From Pavlovales sp. CCMP2436 (lineage: Eukaryota; Haptophyta; Pavlovophyceae; Pavlovales), in NCBI GenBank assembly GCA_026770615.1, contig MU631467.1, positions 197,458 to 211,113 on the forward strand: a stretch of 13,656 nucleotides of DNA, read 5' to 3'. The notes under the pieces are model-generated. The model was not told the DNA's origin, ran no database searches, and saw only the letters and a program-made list of their open reading frames with translations. Positions within the stretch are counted from its first letter, which is position 1, and every line of letters starts with the position of its first letter. Below are positions 1 through 6,731 of the stretch, in pieces. The position numbers and the translations under genes are program-made.

Positions 1-30
1 GGTGGCGGTGGTGGTGGCGGTGGCGGTGGC
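1..30. repeat. GGTGGC-type trinucleotide/hexanucleotide repeat
   Basis: The window opens with alternating ggtggc/ggtggt units. Read on the minus strand, in the frame of the open tail described next, it encodes a run of prolines. It may be a proline-rich linker in that protein. Confidence 0.7.
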
Positions 31-836
31 TGATGTGGTGGTGGCTGCAGCGGCGGCAGGGAGCCGGCTAGGTGGTCTCTCCGGGCGTCCGCGTCGGCTG
101 TTGGGAACAATGTTGCAGCGTTAGCTTCGGCCTCGACGTTTGCAGCATTGGCGAGGGAGGTTTGACGGGCGGGTGGGAGTATGTGCGCAAATGCATCGAC
201 CCCACTGCGATCAGAATCAGCGTTTGAGTTGGCTCGGACTTTGGAGGCGTATTTGGTGGCGTGGAACTCGAAGAGCGAGGGTCGGCTGGCCTGGGTAGGG
301 GTCGAGCAGCTGCCGCCGCTGAGCCCTTTCAAACCGGTGGCGCGATAGTTGGGGAGAGGGTCCACGTCGTTTAGGTGGAGATGCTGAGGCTGCGCACGGA
401 CGTCTTGATTGAACCCAATTGTGGAAGTGCTGTCAATGGCTTGCAATGCACGTTGGTAGATGGTGTAAATCAAGGTGGCCGCGAGCTCATGAAGTACGGT
501 GCAGCCCTCGGCTCTGCGCCAGAGCTTGTCGATGTGCAGCCAATTGGCGCAGCTATGATGGAGTGCCTTCTTGACATCCTTGTCCGAGGCCGCAAGTATT
601 TTTTCGGGGCTCTGGCCCGGAGGCACCTCACTAGGCGTGATGGCCTTTGGCTCGACGGGCAGCGCGGCGAGGATCGCGCGTGCGAGCGTGCGCCCCCGAC
701 GGGTACGGTCAACTCTGATCGGGCCGCCCGCTGCGTGGAGCAGTGCATGTATCTTGCAGTAGGACGTAATGATGTGGGCTGCGATGAGGGGCTTGGGGAG
801 CTGGCACTTGCGCTGGCGCACCACCTCGCATGCGGC
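1..836 (-). CDS. Unidentified open tail downstream of a ubiquitin-like domain, partial
   Basis: This minus-strand frame has no stop from about position 995 to the window edge, so the gene is cut at base 1. It has no ATG near its beginning and takes over exactly where the ubiquitin-like domain ends, one base out of frame with it. From about 836 downward its codons mostly end in G or C, as in the two clear genes here, which argues for real coding. The first ~150 residues look helical and folded: a basic start near RQRKCQLPKP, then segments such as AAHIITSYCKIHALLHAAGG and VKKALHHSCANWLHIDKLWR. After that it becomes low-complexity and ends in poly-proline. I do not recognise the family. It may be the carboxy-terminal extension of a ubiquitin fusion protein broken by a one-base change, or an exon of a larger gene. 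Confidence 0.5.
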
Positions 837-1047
837 ACGTAGAGCGCAGTGTCGCCTCGTTCTCGATGTCGTAATCCTGAAGTGGGCGCTGGTCGTCCAA
901 CTGTCTGCCTTCGCAGGTGAGGAAGTAGAGATCGGGTGCGATGCCGGTCTTGTGCTTGATAGCGTCTTTGACCATTCCGATCGTAAAGTGTGGCTTCACC
1001 TCGAGCACGAGAGTCTGGCGACCGAGGATCACGACAAAGATGTACAT
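709..1047 (-). CDS. Diverged ubiquitin-like domain (positions 820-1047), with short in-frame tail
   Basis: The ATG at 1047 begins a 76-residue domain that aligns with ubiquitin without gaps, from MYIFV to a terminal RMRGG. By eye about half the residues match. Conserved landmarks include L8, L15-E16-V17, P19, T22-I23, K27, K33, G35-I36, P38-D39, L50, Y59, R72, R74 and G75-G76. Several functional positions have changed: K6 is V, K11 is Q, I44 is T, K48 is R, K63 is N and H68 is R. It therefore lacks the I44 patch and the main chain-forming lysines, and is unlikely to be ordinary ubiquitin. In this frame a further 36 residues, proline- and histidine-rich, follow to a stop at 709. The neighbouring frame stays open to the window edge. 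The frame is also open upstream to a stop near 1207 but has no earlier ATG. It could be a ubiquitin-like fusion, a pseudogene, or a modifier inside a retroelement. Confidence 0.6.
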   Translation of the reverse strand: MYIFVVILGRQTLVLEVKPHFTIGMVKDAIKHKTGIAPDLYFLTCEGRQLDDQRPLQDYDIENEATLRSTCRMRGGAPAQVPAPQAPHRSPHHYVLLQDTCTAPRSGRPDQS

Positions 1048-1286
1048 CGGGCTGCGCAATTGGCTGGGCGGTGAGCTCTGCGGCAGGCTCAGCAGCAGCA
1101 GCGGGCTGGGAGCTCGCTGCGCGGAGCTCGAAGTGCGCGCCGAGCTCGAAGAGCACCAACAAAACCGGGGTCGCTGCCTCGCGTCCGCGTGGGTCGCTAG
1201 CGCGGATTAACCCGGCTCGCTGCTGCTCGCCGCTAGCCGACGCTGGTTTCGAGCCTGAGTGGTGGGGTCTGATGTGTTTTGCTGTC
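1048..1286. other. Region upstream of the ubiquitin-like ORF
   Basis: The ubiquitin frame stays open from the ATG back to about 1206 and encodes a Leu-Ser-Pro-rich stretch, but no start codon is present. I see no TATA box or clear promoter. It may be 5' leader or part of an upstream exon. Confidence 0.3.
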
Positions 1287-1536
1287 TGCTGTTACTGTAC
1301 CCGGAAAATCCGGGCGGGTTCCAATTCGCCCGGTCTCCCCGCGCTCAGCTCTTAGACTTAGATAGACTCCGTGGTAAACAGAACTGGACTCGCCAGACGA
1401 GCCCTCTGCTTTGAAGTTTGCTGTTACTGCACCCGGAAAATCCGGGCGGGTTCCAATCTGTCCGGACTCCCCGCGCTCAGTTCTTAGACTTCGATAGACT
1501 CCGTGGTAAACAGAATTGGACTCGCCAGGCGAGCCC
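1287..1536. repeat. 132-bp tandem duplication with internal hairpins
   Basis: A 118-bp core at 1287-1404 recurs at 1419-1536 without gaps and with about nine substitutions; the unit length is 132 bp. Each copy holds the perfect inverted repeat cccgga-aaa-tccggg. The first copy also has cgggcg...cgcccg around ttccaat. Both copies lie in a stop-free minus-strand frame, but that frame has no recognisable domain. This looks like a local duplication of a structured non-coding element. Confidence 0.8.
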
Positions 1537-1971
1537 ACTGATACTTCAGCTACAAAATTTGTAGTAGTAGCGGGATCAGTCTGGGTAGCTGGTAAGTGCT
1601 GCAACAGATTTGTCCGCTGCCAGGCCCTCCAATACCGAGTTTACACAGCGTACATACAGCGCTTGTCCGGAAACAGTCCGAACTCGTACCTCGATACGAA
1701 CTCGTACCTCGATAACGAGTCTAGCTGGGTCCAGACAAGCCCATTTCACCGTCCAGGCCCATCTCACACCAGCTGCACCAACTGCCCTGGTTGGGGTTGT
1801 CAATTATTGTCATCAATCTCGGATTAAAATTCGGCATAACGCGCGTACTGTATGTAGCTCTAAACGTACGCGCGCGCTCAAATTGACCTCAGAGCAGGCG
1901 GCGTCGCATAGGCGGCATAGCTTGTACAGAGCCGGCTCTTAAAAAAGGCGTAACGTACTAGGAGTATCCAT
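1537..1971. other. Non-coding spacer with small repeats
   Basis: No gene is supported here. There is an 18-bp unit (cgaactcgtacctcgata) repeated twice in tandem at 1679-1714, and a 9-bp inverted repeat (cgcgcgtac at 1840-1848, gtacgcgcg at 1866-1874) separated by 17 nt. Confidence 0.5.
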
Positions 1972-1991
1972 CCCCCCCCCCCCCCCCCCCC
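1972..1991. repeat. Poly-C tract of 20 bases
   Basis: An uninterrupted run of 20 C is followed at once by a small hairpin (gggcctt / aaggccc, 1995-2013). The length of such a tract is prone to sequencing or assembly error. Confidence 0.9.
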
Positions 1992-2042
1992 GAGGGGCCT
2001 TGTTCAAAGGCCCTGTTCTTACTACTTTGTATGATATAACGC

Positions 2043-2492
2043 CCTCATCATCCACCACTTTTACCAGCTCCCCACTTCGGCGTAGCGCGTAGGAGCCTGC
2101 GTCGGAGCGCTTAGATCAGCCTGACTTGAACTTGAAACGTACCGCCAGCCCGAACCCCCCTACATTAATATAACGCCAGTCCTTCCACCGCGCCCCCGCG
2201 CTGCGGCCCGCGCCCTGCACGCGCAAACGAGTTCACGACATTCAAAACCTCATCGCTTCCCAGCGATACGTCACCGGAAGGATCACCAATGGACTTGCTT
2301 GCTCGCGCACTGTCGGGCGGCCCCGCGTTGCGCAGCGACTCCAGCGCTTTGTTTTCGGCTTCCTCATCATCCACCACTTCTACCAGCTCCCCACATCGGC
2401 GTAGCGCGTAGGAGCCTGCGTCTGAGCGCTAAGATCAGTCTGACTTGAATTTGAAACGTACCGCCAGCCCGAACCCCCCTACATTAATATAA
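2043..2492. repeat. Pair of 131-bp direct repeats (2043-2173 and 2362-2492)
   Basis: The two copies differ at six positions out of 131 by eye, with no indels, and are separated by 188 bp. The first copy is bracketed by the 10-bp word atataacgcc at 2034-2043 and 2168-2177. The layout resembles a miniature terminal-repeat retrotransposon, but the repeat ends do not show TG...CA. Both copies carry a pyrimidine/AG motif on the minus strand that could be a 3' splice site, so an exon duplication is an alternative. Confidence 0.8.
2165..2428 (-). CDS. Possible exon of unknown protein within the 131-bp repeat pair
   Basis: A minus-strand frame runs without stops from a possible splice acceptor (ctgatcttag, AG at 2430-2429) to a stop at 2165. 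It starts RSDAGSYALRRCGELVEVVD and continues acidic, then Ser/Gly/Arg-rich, for 87 residues. The other copy of the repeat (2043-2173) encodes a nearly identical start in the same phase. There is no ATG and no recognised domain. Codon bias is only moderate. It may be a terminal exon, a decayed copy, or chance. Confidence 0.25.
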   Translation of the reverse strand, partial: RSDAGSYALRRCGELVEVVDDEEAENKALESLRNAGPPDSARASKSIGDPSGDVSLGSDEVLNVVNSFARAGRGPQRGGAVEGLALY

Positions 2493-3040
2493 ACAGTCAG
2501 ACGCCAGCTTGAATCCCTATGATAAATATAAATAGTGCAGTTCAGTCCGCCTTCTTTATCCTCTTTTACGCGGCAACCCGCGCAGAGCCGCGGATAGCCT
2601 TGGTGGAGGGCAGGCGGCAAGGCGTTTGCTCACCAACGCGCGCATTCCCCATCCGCCGAGAGCTCGCGCGCGGCCAGCGACGCGTACGCCAAGGGTCCCG
2701 CGTCCGTTAGAAGCGTCCCGGCTGGGGTCCTTGAGCGTCGAGGCAGGACCGCTCGCGGACACTTAGGCTCAGTCACGCGGCGACCTGCGCGAGCACAAGC
2801 GCTCGCCGCGCGTAAGGCGGGCCGGGCGGCCAAGCAGCAAGCTGCGGTCTGCACGCAGAATGGAGCACGGCTCTTCGTGCCTCGTCGGCCGCGCACGAGC
2901 GCCGCGTGGGCAAGATGTGCGGACGCGTACAACGGACGCGGATCGCACGCATGTTCTCCAGCGGACGGCTGATAGTAGCCGCGCGCCTCACCGCGTGGTA
3001 GCCGAGGGTCTCGCCATGACGTGAGCGCGGCACAGGTTGA
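2493..3040. other. GC-rich stretch without a supported gene
   Basis: From about 2570 to 3030 the base composition resembles coding DNA. However, every frame on both strands is either interrupted or has atypical codon use, and nothing resembles a known domain. The longest plus-strand piece opens at about 2766, directly after a possible acceptor (cacttag), and stops near 3022. It may be an eroded gene. Confidence 0.4.
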
Positions 3041-3472
3041 AGCGGGGAGCTCCCATTTAAAGGTATAAAAAAATCACGATGGCGGCGGACACCCCCATTA
3101 CGTGATATGCCGATGGATAGGTCGAGAAAGCTAAGATAATGGATGAACCTTCGATAGGGACTATGAGAATAGTGAGGGCATCACCGAGAGCTTTCGAACG
3201 GTACCGTCATCTCTGCCTGGCTCCCAGGGGTGCTCTGAATACACACACCCCATAGGCCTACTGGCTGGCCATGACCGGAGCTGGAGCCTGTAACTAACTA
3301 GTTAGATACTATAATATATAGAGAATTTTTTGTCGATCGCATTCTACTTCTAGATACTAACAGCAGGCTGCCAGCAAGAGTCCCCTTGATTATAAACCCC
3401 ATTTGTGCTTCAATCTAAATTTCAATTCTAGCCTAGTATACGAGAATTTGCCGACGGCCTGAACACAGTCGA
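3041..3472. other. AT-rich spacer downstream of the esterase gene
   Basis: This holds the presumed 3' flank of the esterase. A TATA-like word (ggtataaaaa) lies near 3061 on the plus strand, but the ATG after it opens only a nine-codon frame. The 12-bp palindrome ctaactagttag is at 3294-3305. No gene is supported. Confidence 0.4.
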
Positions 3473-4996
3473 TCAGAAAGTGTAGCCTGTCGAATCCCAG
3501 AAGTCGCAATGCAAGTCGCACACCGGCATCAGCGCCCCCCCCGTCACCCGCGACACCGGCGCTCGCAGCTCGAGCACCTCGGCGCCCTCGACCGTCCACG
3601 GTGGCCACGTGACGCTTCCGACGGCGATACCTCTACCGAGCGCGCCCGGACTCGCGCGCGCAAAGTGCGCCCACGCGTCGCCCATGGCGTGCGCCAGTGC
3701 GAACTCGTCCTCGTCGAAGCGGAGTGGCGGCTCGGGCTGCAGGAAGAGGAAGGGGAGCTCCATCGTATGGCACGCGAGGCCGCGGCAGGCGGCGACGGGC
3801 GTGTGGTTGGACGGCTGCGCGAACTCGTACAAAAAAGTGGGCGAGACGCGCGGTCCCGCGTGCAGCGCCGCCGCCAGCCGGCGCGCGGGGCAGCGGAACA
3901 TGTAGTCCGTCAGGACCTGCGCGAGCACGGGCAAGTAGTCCGCCTGCGCGCACGACCTGCCGGCGCGGCCGCCCTGCTCCGACACCGGCGCGACCCCCGG
4001 CTGCTGCACCTGCGCCTCCGCCTCGGCGACGGCGTCCGCAAGCGGCGCGTAGACGCGCAGGACCTGCGGCGCCGCCAGGCGGAACATGAAGCCGACTGTG
4101 GCCCATAAGACTACCCTGTTCATCTGACGGCCGCCCAGCCCTGCGTAGGGAGAAGCATCACATTTATTTTAGAGGTAGATACATAGAGACAGATACATGT
4201 GAGCGTTGTGTGTGTATGTTGGGGGGTTGGAGGAGAGGAGCCTGTGGCATCTGCTACGAGTTCGTCACCAACTTCACCTATACCACCCCTACTGCCAGGA
4301 CTAATGTCTGACGTCGACCAAGTCTATGAGTGAACACCACCTGTTTAACCATGCTGAGCCGCTGATATATATATATTAGATACATGCGCTACGAATAGCA
4401 AATAGAAGCTCGAGAACAGGATCAATGTGCACTAGGAACAACAACAGTCCAAACAAAAAAAAAGGGAAAAGAGGAATAACAGCAACAAAATACCGGCCAG
4501 CGCCAGGAAGAAGTCGCCCTCGTGCGCAGTCGAGCCGAGAATCAGCGGCACGTCCGCCAGACCACTCAGCGCGCCCGGCCCCGAGCTCGCGGCCAACGAT
4601 GGCAAAGTCCGCCAAGCACCTCCCTCGCCTCCCGCGTCCGCGGCGGCGGCGGCGGCGAGCACGCGCCCAAGGCCGCGCGCAACGCGCCCCGCGGCGCGTC
4701 GCACCTGCGCGCCGCGCGTGCGTGGCGGTACCGGCCGTGGCGGCGGCGCGGCGTGCGCGCGCGCGCGGCCGGGCTCGCCGGTGAGCCCGCTCAGCGCGAG
4801 GTGTGGGTCCGCCCCGCCCAGTACGTTGAGCAGGGAGACGCTCCGCCGCGGACCCAGGTAGCGCACGTCGAGTGCCTCGCGGGGTGTGCCGGCTTGGGGC
4901 AGGTCGTCCTCATCGGAATCCTATATATAAGTATATAAGCGTGAGTTCGTTACGTATAGCTATACAGCAGCAAGCTCGTCCTTGTCAGAATCCTCC

Positions 4997-5028
<32 letters not shown>

Positions 5029-5736
5029 CAACAACAAAATGATAACAATGATAATAACAATAACAATAACAATAACAATAATAATACCTCGCTAGCGGCA
5101 GCGGCCGGGGAGGGATGCTGTCTGCCCCAGTGCACCGGCGCCACGGGCGCCCACCACAGCAGATCGGAAACGTGCCGGGGCATGCCCACCTGTTGAATCA
5201 TTACAGTGTTGTTTGAGGAACATTTTTGTACTTCATTTTACTCAAACATTATTGAAGTAAAAAAATAAATAAAAAAGCCCACAATCTCGGCCATCTCGAG
5301 AACGGTGGACGCGGGCTCGGCCTGTGCGCAGGCGAGCGCAGTAGCGCCGACGCAGTGCAGACGCATCATGAACTCTCGACTTAGCGCATCAGCCAACGCG
5401 ATGGTGCGGTACCTACAAATTATTGATAAATGTAGATAATAGTTGATAGATATATATTTAGATATAAACTGATAATAAATCATCAGAAATTGAGGATGAA
5501 GAATCAAAATTGAGGATAAGATAATACCTGTCCGCCACTGCTGCCTGTCTTTCTTTTTTAATAAAGTCGTCGTTAAAAAATAAGACCTGTAAGAGAGTGG
5601 CGCCGACATCACGGCCGCGGCTCGGAAGAGCGGGCGCGCCTCGGGGTCGGTCAAATGAATCCCAACCGCCATCGCCCCCGCCGACTCGCCAAAGAGCGTA
5701 ACCGCCGCCGGGTCACCGCCAAACGCTCTCACGTTG

Positions 5737-5771
<35 letters not shown>

Positions 5772-6493
5772 CCCTTATCAATCAGGTGTGTATATTTACA
5801 TATATATTATTGCAGAACCCTAATCAAGCAGGTGTACGTATATATGTCTGTATGTATGTATATGTATGTGTGTGTGTATATATATATATACCTCGCGATC
5901 CAGCGCAGTGCCAGCTTCTGGTCAGCGAGGCCCGCGTTGCCCACCAGCCCGTCACGGGCGCTCACGAGGAAGCCGAATGGGCCGAGGCGGTAGTTGACGG
6001 TGACGACGAGCGCGTCCGCGCGCCGCGCGAGCGCCGAGCCGTTGTAGCACGGCATCGACGTGCCGCCCGAACGGAAAGCGCCCCCGTGCAAAAACACGAG
6101 CACGGGGCGCAGCTCGGTCGACAGTAGCTCACGCCGCAGTGACGCGCCCACGCCCGACGCGCGCGGCGTCGGTGCCCAGATATTGAGGTAGAGGCAGTCC
6201 TCTGCCTGTGAGTCTGGTGCCTGCGAGTTCGCGACGCGCGACTGCAAGCAGTCGGGGCGGAAGGAGGTGGCGCTGATCGCACCCCGCGGGCGGACCGGCG
6301 CGGGCTCGGGCGGGAGGAACCTCCGCTTGCCGACCGGCGGCATTGCGTAGGGTATGCCTACGAAGACGGCGACCCCGTCGGCGTAGGCACCGCGCACCGT
6401 GCCCACGGTCGTGCGCACGACTGTGCCAAAGCCAAGGGCCGGTGCGGGGCACATCGTGAGCAGGAGGCCGGCACAGGCGAGGCCGAGGTGCAT
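3473..6493 (-). CDS. Secreted carboxylesterase type-B / cholinesterase-like hydrolase, six exons
   Basis: This is a serine hydrolase of the alpha/beta-fold COesterase family; members hydrolyse carboxylic esters. My model joins 6493-5892, 5736-5587, 5412-5283, 5189-5088, 4920-4494 and 4140-3473, in phase throughout, giving about 692 residues. Family members usually have 500-600. The ATG at 6493 begins a signal peptide (MHLGLACAGLLLTMCPAPAL); an in-frame ATG at 6559 would add 22 residues in front. Landmarks in order: C82 and C100 (EDCLYLNIW) as the likely first disulfide, oxyanion-hole HGG at 136-138, the nucleophile S219 in FGESAGA, the acid E462 in TAHEGDFF, and H595 in CHTMELPFLF. The triad is therefore intact. 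Oddities are an Arg/Ala/Pro-rich insertion at about 376-430 and a long C-terminal section without a hydrophobic anchor. Substrate cannot be told. It is transcribed away from the S1P-like gene across a short shared promoter. Confidence 0.88.
4141..4493 (-). other. Esterase intron 5 (353 nt)
   Basis: The donor is ggccg|gtattt and the acceptor ctacgcag|ggctgg. The phase matches (one base, then two), giving FFLALAGLGGRQMNRVV. It contains a poly-T tract and an (AT)6 run at 4365-4376. A small extra exon inside cannot be excluded. The ATG in exon 6 at 4123 should not be taken as a gene start. Confidence 0.65.
4921..5087 (-). other. Esterase intron 4 (167 nt) with AAT repeats and a duplicated acceptor
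   Basis: The donor is agcgag|gtatta and the preferred acceptor tatatag|gattcc. The donor half is built of (AAT)10 at 4997-5026 and AATAAC units at about 5050-5086 (plus-strand words). A second AG|GATTC acceptor lies exactly 72 nt upstream, with a copy of the first 20 nt of exon 5; using it would end the protein after ten residues. Confidence 0.7.
5190..5282 (-). other. Esterase intron 3 (93 nt) between GTGGGC repeats
   Basis: The donor is gagatt|gtgggc and the acceptor tcaacag|gtgggc. Joining gives LEMAEIVGMPRHVSDLL. The six bases gtgggc occur at both boundaries. The length is a multiple of three, but the frame meets a TAA, so retention would truncate the enzyme before the catalytic Glu and His. 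Confidence 0.75.
5413..5586 (-). other. Esterase intron 2 (174 nt, stop-free, multiple of three)
   Basis: The donor is ttacag|gtctta and the acceptor tttgtag|gtaccg. Joining gives APLSYRYRTIALADAL. The intron could be read through without stop or frame change, adding 58 residues rich in Ile, Leu, Tyr and Lys. Its first ~52 nt resemble a sequence at 11547-11597. Confidence 0.8.
5737..5891 (-). other. Esterase intron 1 (155 nt, microsatellite-rich)
   Basis: The donor is gcgag|gtatat and the acceptor tataag|caacg. Joining gives RWIASNVRAFGGDP, which fits the family without a gap. The intron holds a (TA)15 run next to the acceptor (5739-5768), TATG/TG repeats next to the donor, and two copies of an agaaccct...caggtgt word 46 bp apart. 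Confidence 0.85.
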
Positions 6494-6731
6494 CGCGCGC
6501 CACCGGCCGCCCGTCCGAGCCCAAGGCCTCCGCATTGGCTCCAGGCATAGGCCCCCCATGCAGACCCAAGCGTTGGCTCAAGCGTCCTCGTCAACCAATC
6601 AGGCCCAAGCGTTGGCTCAAGCGTCCTCGTCAGCGGGATTGGTTCAGGCAGCTGGGTTCAGGCAGCCATGCTGATCGCCGTCGGCACGATGGCGCCGACC
6701 TAGCCGAGTTCGAGTGAGCACCCGCTGAGGG
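6494..6731. promoter_or_regulatory. Divergent promoter between the esterase and S1P-like genes
   Basis: Only 238 bp separate the two start codons (172 bp if the esterase starts at 6559). A 29-bp word recurs at 6565-6593 and 6604-6632 (period 39), each copy containing CAAGCGT twice. CCAAT lies at 6595-6599 and its reverse, ATTGG, at 6638-6642, so the boxes point in opposite directions. A 13-14 bp word (ggttcaggcagc) is doubled at about 6641-6667. No TATA box is visible. That this is a bidirectional promoter is inferred from layout. Confidence 0.6.
6668..6703 (+). other. Upstream ORF of 11 codons before the S1P-like gene
   Basis: ATG at 6668 opens MLIAVGTMAPT and stops at 6701-6703, 28 nt before the assigned start at 6732. 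It could dampen translation of the main frame if it lies in the transcript, but that is unproven. Confidence 0.3.

Noticed and set aside
375..842. Plus-strand ORF of 155 codons
   Set aside because: It lies opposite the codon-biased minus-strand tail, with poor codon use of its own.
2043..2492. Confident call of an LTR retrotransposon
   Set aside because: There are no TG...CA ends, no primer-binding site recognised, and no gag or pol-like sequence inside.
3509..4108. Plus-strand Arg-rich ORFs over the last esterase exon
   Set aside because: They are antisense to an exon with clear family motifs, including the catalytic His.
4123..4123. ATG at 4123 as the start of a separate 216-residue gene
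   Set aside because: The downstream sequence is the C-terminal third of the esterase, and the upstream phase fits a splice acceptor at 4141.
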